A stretch of 64,000 nucleotides of DNA from Absidia repens (Eukaryota > Mucoromycota > Mucoromycetes > Mucorales > Cunninghamellaceae), in NCBI GenBank assembly GCA_002105175.1, contig MCGE01000004.1, forward strand, positions 806,001 to 870,000, read 5' to 3'. Both the position numbers and the translations under genes were made by a program. Every line of letters starts with the position of its first letter. Positions within the stretch are counted from its first letter, which is position 1. Of this stretch, positions 11,959-22,869 are shown one piece after another. Under the pieces are notes generated by a model that saw only the letters and a program-made list of their open reading frames with translations, ran no database searches and had not been told where the DNA came from.

Positions 11959-12800
11959 GTTTTGAGAACGTTTAAATTCCCGCGAAGTCAATTTGAGAGT
12001 GCAAAGTGGGTTTTTAGTTTGATGTGTCATGTAAGTTTTGAAGCCATGTCAGCGGGATGAAATCCAGCCAATCGCTTGTATAGCTTGTATATATCCATAT
12101 CACCAAATAAAAAAAGATTATAGTCAGGTTACATGATAAAAAAAAAGACTTTATTCATCAATGGTATAATAAAAACAGTGTGATAAAGACAAGATAAATA
12201 GCTATGTGATATCTATGATACTATTCTATGGCAAGGGACAATCTATCACTATGCTGGATCCAAAAGAGTCATCCTAGTTCCACCACATTAACTACGATAC
12301 TGCATCAATGATTGGCTTTATCTTGCTTCAAACACGTTCCGTATGTATCACATCCTGTTTTATATGAGTTGTCATTTGATCTAGCAACCAGGTACGCCCT
12401 GCTTGTTGTCTTTTTTGTTCATATCGTTACCTTGTGCAACGTCGGTTCAAAAATATCGTATATATTGTTTGATTGATAATGGTGTTGAGTTTATCCAGTA
12501 CATGGTGCTGGTATATATCTATTCATGTTTCCATTGTGAAGAGACTAGTGGTAATAGTACAAGAAGAAAAAAAAAGAGGGGAGGGGGTACGTTCAAAAGT
12601 CCGCTAAGCAACTAAGCGTTGATATATGTAAGAATGACCTAATAATGACCTAATAATGATTTAATGATGCTTTCAATGGTGGTACAGTGATGATTTTTTA
12701 TGATAAGGGGTAGAGGAGGAGGGGGGATGGCTCAAATAATAATAAATAAATAAAAAGGAGGGAGTGTGTGAGTGTGCGGAAGATATAGAATATTACTAAA
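11641..12800. other. Intergenic, no gene supported
   Basis: Holds the long T tract listed separately and otherwise AT-rich sequence. Open frames across the T tract (poly-Lys in reverse) are artefacts. The region near 12500-12800 is purine-rich on the top strand, consistent with the 3' flank of the leftward gene that follows. Confidence 0.5.
11887..11952. repeat. Homopolymer tract, T66
   Basis: Sixty-six consecutive T by direct count, the longest mononucleotide run in the window. It sits alone in intergenic sequence and is not next to a recognisable element end, so there is no specific evidence that it is a retroposed poly(A) tail. Confidence 0.95.
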
Positions 12801-13702
12801 CTACAATGATTGCCTAGGAGGTGAAGAAGGCATGGGCGAAATAGAAGTAAGGTGTGAAGCGGAAGAAGGGAGGGATGCTGTGAGAGAAGAACCTAAGAGG
12901 TTCAGCTGTTCACAAACACGTCGATGGGTTGAAGCAATATTTGATTCCAAATCCGCCCACCTTGAGGCATGGGGAGGTAATCCGATCATTACATCCACTA
13001 ATCGAGTCACTGACGTATCGTTAGCAGGTCGGTCATAAGAGCGAAGTGGCATTGTAGGAGTAGAATGTGAAGGTGATGATGTTGCTGGTGGTCGATGAAG
13101 GGTATGACTATAATTGGTATCGTTCATGGTGGGTAAATTGGCCATAATATTATTAGAGTCAGTATTGTTGGTGGAAGTCAAAGATGTAGAAGTAGCTGTC
13201 AAGATCGCAAGAAGATCTAAAGTATATATGTATATAAGTGAGCTTATTGTGAATGCGGAGTAAGAAAAGACAAATAAAAAAGGAACTTACCATCAGTAAT
13301 AAAAGGAGGTAATGCCAAATGTTGACCAGAGATTTCACGAATAGATAAAAATTGATCCAATAATGAGATGGTGATTTTCAGCTGGTCGAGTAGCTCCTGT
13401 TTTTCGTTGAAGCGTTGTTGAATTAGACTTTCAATTTCTATTCGTTGTCGGGGAGTGATAGTTCTTGAAACTGGGGCTAGTCGAGATCGTTGCTGGACTG
13501 ATGATGATGGTATTGAAGCGGGCGTGGTGTAACCATCAGCGGCTATATAAAATGGCTCAGCGAGAAGTGTTGGTTGCCGTCTTCTATGTAGCCGATATTG
13601 AGGAGAATGGTGTTGTGCAATGGAATGTTGATGGTGGAATGTGGAGCGTAAACTGTTTTCTTGTTGTGGTTGCTTCTTTGGCTTCCAAACAGGTATGCCC
13701 AT
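12801..13702 (-). CDS. Hypothetical protein, Ser/Thr-rich with central helical region
   Basis: Two exons (13702-13291, 13216-12801) joined in frame by a 74-bp intron give about 275 aa. I do not recognise the family. After a basic, Gln/His-rich N-terminus, residues about 80-140 (QRIEIESLIQQRF onward) look like a helical or coiled-coil block. A Ser/Thr/Asn-rich stretch and a C-terminal block with VTRLVDVMIGLPPHASRWADL follow. Spacing to the GST gene behind it is 228 bp on the same strand. The start is the only ATG preceding the first block. Confidence 0.6.
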
Positions 13703-13930
13703 AATAGTGATGGTTGTAAAAATAAAGTAATAAAAATATCAAAAAGAAGAAAAGAAAAAAAGAAGAAAAAATGAAAAAAGGAAAAACAACAGAAGGGTGT
13801 AGAAATAATGAATATTTTTTAAACCACGACATTACAAAAAAGCCCCCATCAAAAGCAAATGATATCAGATATACAAGCACAAAAAGGGATTTTATTGAAG
13901 GGTCTGAAAAACAAAAAAATCAATCTATCA

Positions 13931-15090
13931 CTAGTGTTTGACCACGGGGAAGTTGAATCGGCGAGTCATGGAATCGATGAAAGCTTGATTACCAAAGTAT
14001 GAACGCTTGAAGCTAGGGCGATCGACGATACTATTGAGATAGGCAGCCAATCGAGGGGAGGATTGGACAGAGGAGAATTGATATCCCTTTTCGAACGCCA
14101 TTTCCAATAAAGCATTGAATCGACCAGCAAATGGGGCAATGGCGATATCCACTAAGGAAAACTTGTCACCATAAAAGTAAGGTCCTTCAGTAGATTGTTC
14201 CAGCAACAATTCGTTGAACTATAAATAAAATGTCATCATAATTGAATCACACAGTCAAAAAACACAAAGTTTAAAAACGTGATCATCGATTCTTTGGTTA
14301 GTAATCTTTATGCAACACATCGATTTCTTTTACTTTTTGAAGGTAAAGCGATCGAGCAAATCAAATCGATCCTTTTCGTTACCCGCTTTTTTTTTTCTTT
14401 CTCTGTTGAACAATCACCCACCGTTTCACACACACCCCACGCTATTTTTTTTCTTGTTCTATTTCCTTACTCGTTTATAGGCAGTGTCCATCTCATGCAC
14501 AAAGGTCTCTTTTTGGTCTGGATTCCGCAAGAGGCTGTACAAATGAGGTAAAATCTTGGAACCATAGAATTCGATAGCAAATCTACCTTCAGCACGTTTC
14601 ACAGGGTCATCAGGAAGTAACCTATAACAATAATAAAAGTAATTATATTAAAAAAAAATATCACATACATTCACGCATCACCATATTTGTACTTGATATA
14701 TTCGTCGAGTACCATAAGATAATCTTTGGACTTACTTTGCTTCCGGATAAAGATCATTCACTAATTCAATCAAAACCATGGATTCGGCAATAGCTTTATC
14801 ATTGATTTTGAGAGCAGGTACCTTCAAATCAGGATTCACTTCACCGTACCATGATGGTTTGTTTGCCAAATCGATTTCCACAGTTTCATATACAGCTTTG
14901 ACTTCATCAAGTGCCATCCTGGCTCGTTGAGCAAATGGACAAACAATGGAATTGTAGAGTACTAGTTTGGATGCTAGACAACAGACATTTAATTAATAAA
15001 ATGTCAATAAAAAGAAGCAATGCGTTTGAGTGTTCAAAATAAGGACGGTGTGTTTGTGTTTTATTTTATCTTTCGTATCTTACCAGACAT
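13931..15090 (-). CDS. Glutathione S-transferase, omega-like, with one frame break
   Basis: Four exons: 15090-15084 (only 7 nt), 14973-14736, 14622-14471 and 14218-13931, about 227 aa if the break is ignored. The thioredoxin-like half begins LVLYNSIVCPFAQRARMAL, with the CPF motif in place of Tyr/Ser, as in Cys-type (omega/DHAR-like) GSTs. VPAL and ESMV follow, which bind the gamma-Glu of glutathione. The C-terminal helical domain contains FYGDKFSLVDIAIAPF, the usual N-capping motif. Such enzymes reduce or conjugate with glutathione in the cytosol. Exon 3 changes frame at the A4 run 14579-14582 (T4 in sense): LLPDDPVKRAEGR reads in one frame and FAIEFYGSK in the next. Dropping one base restores phase with both flanking exons. 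This is a sequencing indel or a recent disabling mutation. Confidence 0.85.
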
Positions 15091-15847
15091 TGTCAGATTA
15101 AGTAAGGGATGGTGGAAAAAAAAAAAAAAAAATTGTACGCGGTCTTTATAAAAGTGTGGGGGATTTGTCAGAGGATTTGTCATATAGGAAATCTACCCTG
15201 CCAAGAAATTTGGACTGACGGCGTTTCAACTTACTGGAAGGTATACTTGCACATAGGTGTTGCACCACTTAGTGGTTAAAGGGGTATATATAACAAAACA
15301 AGAAAAAAATAAGAATATACATGGAGTCACACTTATGTATAATAAAAAATGGGGCAGTCTCTGCCTAATTTCCCATTTTATATTCAAAAGCGGTGCTTAA
15401 AATAAAATTAATGCATACGAGTGACAAAAAAAATGGATCGTCGAGTATTTAAAAATCGACAGGGTATTACTGTCAACTAAAATAAAAAAAAAAGAAGTAT
15501 AAAGTTCGGACAGACTTTTCACACCACCAATATTCTCCCAGTTATTCGGTTCCTCTCAGCTTTTAAAGTCATTCAGTTACCATCCCCATTTGGTTATGAT
15601 CATCGGTCCGAGAAGTCCGTTTCATAACCCTCGCTTTGGTATTCTCAGATCACCAGTACTTCTTTGCAACATCGAAGAAATTCATAAAAACAAGCCGTCA
15701 GTGAATACCGAGAACAGATTCATTGAAAAAAAAAAGAAAGATGTTTTTCAATTAATGAGATATATAACAATATGATAACGACAAACCAATTCATTTATAC
15801 ATGAAAAATATGAAATATGAAGATATTTTTATTTTTATTATTAAGTT
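15091..15847. other. Intergenic, GST promoter side
   Basis: AT-rich with A tracts (about 15117-15131). TATATATAA-like sequence near 15284. No gene supported; a 61-codon frame near 15590 lacks any motif. Confidence 0.45.
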
Positions 15848-16476
15848 TTACATTTCAAGGCCAGTTTTATTACCATGACTCGAGAGTACCTTATCGAAAT
15901 CAATGAGTTCATCGTCATCAGCTGTGGCTTCCTCCTCTTCCTCTAAATCAGATTGGTAGTCTCTATCATAAACAATATCTATCAAACTTTCATTTTCTTC
16001 CTCTTTAAATAATCTTGGCCAATGCGTCTTTTGTTCCTTTAATAAGAAGATCATTTGCCATTGATCATGCTTGGTACAAAGCTTGAGTGGCTAAAGGAAA
16101 TACAGCGCAGAAAAAAAAAAAAATTAGCCCACCGCTTATTTGTTTCTACCCACTCGATGGTACTACGATACCCACCATGTTATATACTGTACCTGATGGT
16201 CAATATCATTGTAAAACTGTAGAATATACTTTGTACATGGCGAAACTATAGAAGTTAGAATGAGATGCCGAGGATAAAAATGACATCTAGTCTTTTTTTT
16301 TTTTTTTTTTTTTTTACAAAATAGTAAAACAAAAATAGTCAGTCATGATACTCTCCTAACTTCTTAGTTATTCCTACCGCGCTTGAAGTGATGATATGAA
16401 TCGCCAATCTTTCTTCTGTCTGTGACCAAACAATTCGAGGGGGCTTTGTTTCGGTCAACGGCTCTACTTGCTGCAT
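15848..16476 (-). CDS. CS-domain co-chaperone-like protein (p23/Sba1 type)
   Basis: Three exons (16476-16352, 16286-16193, 16090-15848) give about 153 aa. The CS fold starts IVWSQTEERLAIHI and ends WQMIFLLKEQKTHWPRLFKE. The WPRL(F/T)KE block followed by an acidic tail with IDFDKVL is the p23 signature (animal p23 has WPRLTKE and an acidic tail with NFDRF). p23 proteins bind ATP-bound Hsp90 and stabilise client complexes in the cytosol and nucleus. The donor of exon 1 is ambiguous between two phase-equivalent GT sites (ending 16352 or 16361), changing only three residues. p23 versus another CS-domain protein cannot be settled without a search. Confidence 0.75.
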
Positions 16477-16490
16477 AATGATATCTTTTT

Positions 16491-16491
<1 letters not shown>

Positions 16492-16523
<32 letters not shown>
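16492..16523. repeat. Homopolymer tract, A32
   Basis: Counted directly; it sits in the 5' flank of the CS-domain gene, so it is T32 in the sense of transcription, 15 bases upstream of the start codon. Confidence 0.9.
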
Positions 16524-16526
<3 letters not shown>

Positions 16527-17099
16527 AGAGAGGTGCAGTCGTTTATCGTTTGCAAACAGATAAGAGAACAGAAGAAAAGGCGAAATAAAAGAGGCGATGA
16601 AAATAAAGAGGACACAAATTCATCCTCAAAATAATAGTGTAACTTGATGTTGATTCAGAAAAATAAATCCCCCCTCTCAGTAACCACAGCTCATACAAAA
16701 AGAAAAAAAGTCCCGGAAAAATAAAAAAAAAAAAGTTGTACTAAATCTGGCAATAATGATATACCCAAAAAGAGCCGTTTTCCCAACTTTATAGGACAAC
16801 ACTGTACTGTGCAGTACTGTACTATATTGTAGACTTTGTTGATGTTTGAACAAACTGTCACAAAAATGATATGCCATCATGCTGTACATTTCATCCACTA
16901 TAATGTAAAATCTTCCAACCAGCATATACAGACACACCCACACACCCACACGCAATGCGCGCAATACATAAAATAAATAAATAGTAAATAATAAATAAAA
17001 GAGATGTTTTATTTTTGCCTTTAATAAACATGAGAGAATAAAAAAAAAATGATAATCATGATGATAAAAAAAGGAAGGGGAATAAGCTAAACTAGTCCC
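16524..17099. other. Intergenic, no gene supported
   Basis: A/T-rich; contains small repeats such as TGTACTGTGCAGTACTGTACT (about 16802-16822) and CACACCCACACACC. No coding signal. Confidence 0.45.
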
Positions 17100-17514
17100 T
17101 TAAATAACATCCGGTAAATCGTATGACCCACGCCTTTGTCTACCAGTACGTCGTAACTGTCTTGCGGATATCAATTGATTTCTTGGATTCATGATATGGG
17201 TTCCGCTGATAGGTTGGCTGGCCCATTCTGTTGCACTGGTATGACTGTTTTGTTGATAAGTATCCAATTGTAAAAAACGCCTCACAAAAGAGCGGAATAA
17301 ATTGCCGTCAGCGCTTCCACTTTTCAAGTCCATTCTATTGTCGATAAATAAAAAATAAAGAAGGAGAAAGAAGAAGAAAAAAGAATAAAACGTGATGAGA
17401 AAGATAGATATACACATCAAAGGACCCATTTCACACGCGCGCACTAGCAAACGCCCACCTCACACATCCCTTTTAGAATATAATATATATGTATATATAT
17501 ATATTCGTTCGCTC

Positions 17515-17553
<39 letters not shown>

Positions 17554-19741
17554 CCATCACATAAATATGCTGGGCATTGCACGAGTTGCTGTTTTCTTCC
17601 ACTTACCTTCCTAGAATCCGAATTTCCAATGATAAAACCTTGTTCGTTTAGCAATTCATACCGTAATATAGACTGGGTCATCCACACAATGCTTATAGGA
17701 GGCTTCGCGTAAAGAGAGTGTAGCGCAGCCACCAAAAGGTCATCCTTTTTTTTCGAGAGAGACTGGCATAAAATGATGGTATCGGAAGTCATGTCTTGTG
17801 TATTTTGTATCACTTGACCACCGCCAGCAATCATCAGATTTGTAAATTGCTTCTTCAATTTGCCAATCACAGATTCATGGAAATACACCACCTTTTTTTC
17901 AAAGAGAGGAGGTTCCTGCATTTATATATATATAAAGGATAAGTATTATTCTAGTCGTACAAATGTGTGTTTTTGTTATTTTTCGTACCTTAGATAATGC
18001 ACTTTCCCTTGCCCGTTTTGGACCATCCTTATAGTAAGCTTGACCATCCCCAATGTACCAAGTATAAAACGACACAGCATCTACCGCAGCTTTGGCTTGA
18101 TAGCACTCGTGAATCCCTAAATAGTACATAGAATAAAAAAAAATTAGCCGAGAATCATCATTATTATTTTGAGGAGGTAGGAATGAGAGGCGGTCTTCAT
18201 TCATTTGTCATATATGTATCATCATATAACTTACAGTATTCATGGACGATAAGCTTTCGTAAAACAAGAGCTTGAAGATATGCACCAGAAACATTTTGAA
18301 TCCCTTGCGCATCTAATTTTAAGAAAGAGTATGAGTAAGTGATAAAAAGGAAAGAAAAAAGGGATAAAAATTGCATATTACAGAGTCATCGACCATCATT
18401 ACCTTTAGCAGGAAACACAAAGTGGGTGACTTTGAAAGACACATGTGCTTCCTTGGCGAGTTCCATTGTGCCTAGATTTTGTAATTCTTCCAGATATGTT
18501 TCCTATACAAAAAGAAAAAGGGGTAAATATCTAACTACAGTAATATAAGTCCGGCCCCGGTCACTTACGGTGGTGCTTCCTAGCTGATTAACAGCATATA
18601 TCATGATATGATTGGTTGAGGAGGAATCAGTAACGGTATTCGGTGACCATTTCGATGTTAATGGTTCTCTTTCGAATGATGATAATGTTTGTGTTGATGT
18701 AAGTTGTGATGATGCTGGCTTTGGTGACACTGGTTTTCGTTTAGACATGTGTGATGATATGTGCTGGTGAGATGTTGCTAATGGTTGTGGAGATTGCACT
18801 GGAAGTACAGTGGGTGGGTTTGATGATGATGACTCTGGCTGTAGTTGCGGTAATGGTAATGGTGACTGTGGTGGGAATAGAATCAATGACAATGTTGATG
18901 ATTCGTTTTGCTGCTGCTGCTCCAACGATATATGTGTCTCTGAGTCAATATTTGATGCTGGTATAGTTGCCGCTGTGAGTGAATGCTCTTTGACTGTCGG
19001 TGGTGCATCTGACTGCTGTTGTTCAGCTGCTCTTTGTGGGATCGATTCATCATTCGATGCTGCTGCGTATGATTGCTCTACAAAGGATGGTTCGATTTGT
19101 TGTGGTTGTTCCAGTTTCAGTTCGAGGCTTTGTGTTGCTGTAGGTAACGTGTTTGAAGTTTGACGGTGATTCTGGTCTTGTTGGTCAGCAGTAGTATTCA
19201 ATGCGTTTGGCTTGGAAGGATAAGGGTATAGCTGAGATAGATCGTTCTGTGGGGTAGTTTGAAATACCTTAATCGGCAACTGTGTCAATACTATGTGATA
19301 TGTCAAACAAGTTAGTTCAAATAAAAAGTAATATTATGTTCATACACACCAACACTTACCTTTGCCACTATTCTTTTCATATTGATGACGAAGAACTAGG
19401 AATTCTTGCACAATTGCTTCTACCGAGTCAGATCCGTATAAGCTTCGCTTAGAAATAACTTGTTTGCAAATGGGGCATTTGGACAGGGTTTCCAAAGAAT
19501 GCACAATACATTGGTGGCAAAATATATGACCACATGGTGTGCTAGTACATTGAGTAAACAGATTAAGACTGCAGCAATAATATAGATAAACAGGTTAGGT
19601 ATGTATTGAGTTCAGAGAGGCGGATGTTTTCCTTCGGTTGCACCATACTTACCAAATAGGACAAGTCAGCTCTTGATTCATTTGAAGAAGAAGTCCTTCT
19701 ACATTATCAGGTAGTTCATCGTGTGTGGTCTGTTGTGTCAT
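17100..19741 (-). CDS. BRCA1/BARD1-type protein: RING finger plus tandem BRCT
   Basis: Eight exons: 19741-19653, 19568-19360, 19290-18569, 18502-18403, 18312-18235, 18116-17989, 17915-17607, then a C-terminal exon. The first seven join in frame (545 aa). The N-terminal C3HC4 RING has C27, C30, C42, H44, C47, C50, C61, C64, followed by CPICKQVISKRSL, very like the RING end of animal BRCA1. A Ser/Gln/Pro-rich linker covers about 100-325. BRCT1 covers about 325-415 (GAYLQALVLRKLIVHEYWIHEC). GPKRARES (431-438) matches the BRCA1 inter-BRCT linker. BRCT2 covers about 443-545 (LFEKKVVYF, IAGGGQVI, SIVWMTQSIL with W520). Family members are E3 ubiquitin ligases binding phosphoproteins at DNA breaks, in the nucleus. 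The C-terminus is unsure. Splicing straight to the acceptor before 17334 ends after 8 residues at 17308. A frame shift relative to that would add about 78 residues ending at 17100 (ISARQLRRTGRQRRGSYDL), perhaps through a missed microexon. Confidence 0.85.
17516..17551. repeat. Homopolymer tract, A36, inside the last intron
   Basis: T36 in the sense of the BRCA1-like gene, inside its last and longest intron (about 270 bp against 60-120 for the others). Confidence 0.9.
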
Positions 19742-20398
19742 AAAAATCAAACAATTGACAAATATATAAGAAGAGAGAGAAAAAAAAGAAAAAGGGCTAC
19801 GCGAAATAAAAGGGTGGATCGCACCGCGACTGAGAATTTCAAATGCCGCTTGGCACCTATCAACTCGATCCAAAAAAATAAAAAATGGGCCAGTCTTCGT
19901 ACCCAAAATGAAGAAAATTGCCCCAGCAACAATTAAAAGCTTTAAGTAATACCCTGGGTATTGATTGAATTAATGTGAAAAGACATATCAAAGTGACGAT
20001 TGATAGAAAGAAACACAGCTAGTACATTTTATTTGATATCAAATCTATTTCGAAGTAAAGATGAAGGGATAGCGAGTGAGGCATCTTAATTTAGCAATGG
20101 CGTTTATTTGTACAGGTGACTGAATAATAAAAGAGCCTTTACATCTAAAAGTATTGATGAAAGAAGATATTGTATGATATATAGTTTGAAATAGCGAATG
20201 GCTACTATCAAAGATACCAATATCACATAATTCGCACATAAACACATATCCAAAGGCATAAAGACATAAAGACATAAAGACATGAAGACAACCACATTTT
20301 ATTATATAAAGTTGGAGGAGTAATATACAAATGAATGTACATGGGATGCAACAAGGGGAGAGGGGAAATAAACTAATATACAAATAAAAACTACTATT
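19742..20398. other. Spacer between the BRCA1-like and SOSS-B-like genes
   Basis: 5' flank of the BRCA1-like gene and 3' flank of the next leftward gene. It contains a short tandem of CATAAAGA (about 20254-20283). No gene supported. Confidence 0.5.
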
Positions 20399-21426
20399 CT
20401 ACGGGGTGAATTCGTTATAGGACACTTTTTGTCGTGTTGCTCTTGAGTCCCCATTGTTCTTTGTGAGAATTGAGGTCGATGGGTTGTCGAAATTTCGTTT
20501 CCTTGGATCACGGTGCGTACCTGTCCCTTCCATAGCACTGTTGCCAGATCGTCGGTATTCCTCCCCGTTTCCAGGACCCCTGCCCATGGACCTACCCATT
20601 TCTCTAATCACCCCACCATCACCTTGCCAACCATCCCCATGATTCCTGTGTTGCCAGGAGTGATGCTGATTAGAGTGCTGTGGTCCGTTGTTGTTCATGT
20701 ATGACTGTCTTGTTGTTCCCGAAGTTGCTGGTAGTCTATTGTTCATCGAAGTCAATTTCGCTGATGATAATGAAGGTCCGGCGGTTGCTGGATATGCATT
20801 ATTCGTGTAAGTTTGCTGCTGTTGATGGTGCTTTGATGATGGTGGCTGGTTGACATTGGGTCCAACGGCTTGACCTGTAATCTTCGACGATGGTATATTT
20901 GCTCCTTGTTCTGGCTCTGAGAAGTTCGGTCCCTCAGCAAAGGAAAATGTGTCTTGTCCTAATCGCTGTATTTTTCCTTGTCGAGTTGTCGCAAGATGAT
21001 GCTGCCCTAATCTATACCTGCTTTCCCTATACCATAAAAAATATAAATCAAGTATCAATAAGCTACATACTTTGGTCGTCGGTTCCAGTGATCAATGATA
21101 TACTTACACTCCAGTAATGCGTAAAATGTCACCGGACCGGATATAATCAGCAGGCTCTCCCCACACATTCAATTGCATCACACCAGTTGCATCAGCTACC
21201 ATAAATTTGACGATGGATATGTCACGAGTATTCACTGGTTCACCCTCTTAAGATTGTAAATAAACAACAAAAACGTGGATCAGTTATTTCATTCTCGGCA
21301 TAATAGGAAGGACGTTGAGTTACCTTGTTGTAATACGATAACTTTAATATCCAGTTGCCGCATTTTTGGTCGTATATTTTTTAGCAGCATATGCTGCTCC
21401 GTCGTTTGGGTATTCGAGGACGACAT
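20399..21426 (-). CDS. SOSS complex subunit B-like ssDNA-binding protein (hSSB1/NABP type)
   Basis: Three exons (21426-21324, 21246-21108, 21026-20399), 289 aa. A single OB fold occupies about residues 15-110: LDIKVIVLQQ, TRDISIVKFMVADATGVMQL, NVWGEPADYIRSGDILRIT. It is followed by GPNFSEP (113-119), the diagnostic block of animal hSSB1/hSSB2. The C-terminal 170 residues are Gly/Ser/Asn/His-rich and disordered, as in SOSS-B. Animal SOSS-B binds single-stranded DNA at breaks, with Integrator subunit 3 and SOSS-C, and promotes ATM signalling and homologous recombination. Nuclear location and a similar role are inferred. The BRCA1-like gene lies 657 bp downstream on the same strand. Confidence 0.88.
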
Positions 21427-22869
21427 ATTTGCATCTAGAAGAGTAGAAAGTAGAAGAAAAAAAGGTTGGAAGAAAAAATCTCAATTTTTTAAAAACGACA
21501 TTCAATCTCCGCTTATACCTGCTCGCTGTGCTGTTTCCCACTACATGATTTGTTTTATTTCACGAAAAGACAGTAATTGGAGAGGAAAAAAGTACACTTC
21601 CAATAAAATTGAGAAGGCAATACTATAGATGTTTATTTCTTTATTTTCCTTTTTTCGTCACCAAAAACATCCGTAAATGATGTAATATCGACAATGCATT
21701 TTTATATGATGGTAATGGTGATAAATAAATAATGCTTATAGGGCAGTGGTATGATGCTATTTTGCTGGTAATCAATGGAGTTTGTTATACAATTCTTGAC
21801 ACGTTCTGTCGCTGCCTTTCAATCTGATCTACGGGAGAAAAAAATTGAGGCGGTCATTGTCGAGAAATAGATGAAAAAAAAAAAGGAAAAAAAGGGATCC
21901 ACTCTTTCTCTATCGATAGTCGAAGAACTTCAAATCTAAAAATAAAGTGAATTGGATATCTGAAGGCTATTAGCACGTGAAAAAAAAAAACATGAATCCA
22001 ATACAACGAATGATGGGCAAACTATAATATGATAACACAGTAATGATATATTTTCTCAAACTTATATTACTGTATCCATATAATTTAATACATCGATTAT
22101 TTCCCATATGGCATACAACTAGAAGGCGACAATTCCTATCCAAAATCCGGTTGGTAAAATCAGAGTTGTTCGTGGGTAGGCTGCTTAATACTACCTTCTA
22201 TGATTGAAATCATAACAGTATCAAATACATTAATGTATGTAAGCCGTATAGCACATACTTTAAACGAAAAGTGGAGAAGAGAGAAAGAGAGACGATAGAT
22301 CAAAAAGTGGTTACTTTTTTTAGTGAGCCGGGGATCTAATATTTGAATCAAACACAAACTGGTTTTTATTTTCATCACAAGCAATTAGTGACTTTTCCTT
22401 TATATGGTGACTATTTGGAATACCTTGTGTAAAATATAAAGTAGATAGAGCGCATACATTTGCTGCACCGAAAGCTTATACAGTGTAGTATTTTTCTATA
22501 AAATACATATATAAAGTCTTGCGCATATCCGCTTGCGGCGTTTTAAAACAATAAGAACTACCTCCTTTTTTTTTGTACTCTTCTCTCACTTTTTTCTCTA
22601 CTTTATTTACATTCCACTCCCTCTTCTTTTCTCTTCTCTTCTGATATTGTCTCTTCTCTTACTTTTATATTCTTTTGCTCGCGGCAGTAAGTTTTACGAA
22701 CTTTATCTTCCGCATATCCAAACCACCTACTAACTGTTGTGTTTTTTTAAAAAAATGGGAATCTTGGGGTTTATATAGAAAAAGCTCCATTGGTCTCGCT
22801 CTTTTTTATATACCTTGTATCTACACCTCTTGTTTTTTATATACCCCTTGTATACATGCTTCATCTGCC
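21427..22869. other. Intergenic, no gene firmly supported
   Basis: Upstream of about 22500 I see AT-rich sequence with A tracts. On the minus strand around 21838-21760 an acceptor-like CTCCCGTAG precedes two short open frames (about 15-18 residues), which could be the end of a small intron-rich gene, but I could not trace upstream exons. From 22540 to 22865 the top strand is pyrimidine-rich with TATATACC motifs, a likely promoter and leader of the RasGEF gene. Confidence 0.4.

Noticed and set aside
11848..12030. Minus-strand open frame with a long poly-Lys run
   Set aside because: It is the 66-T tract translated in reverse; there is no start context, splice sites or conserved motif.
18751..19163. 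Plus-strand frames opposite the BRCA1-like linker exon
   Set aside because: Shadows of a Ser/Gln-rich coding exon; the minus frame continues RING and BRCT exons with good splice sites.
22160..22384. Minus-strand frame ending EGSIKQPTHEQL
   Set aside because: The end looks protein-like, but no splice partners, start or family could be found; not enough support for a gene.
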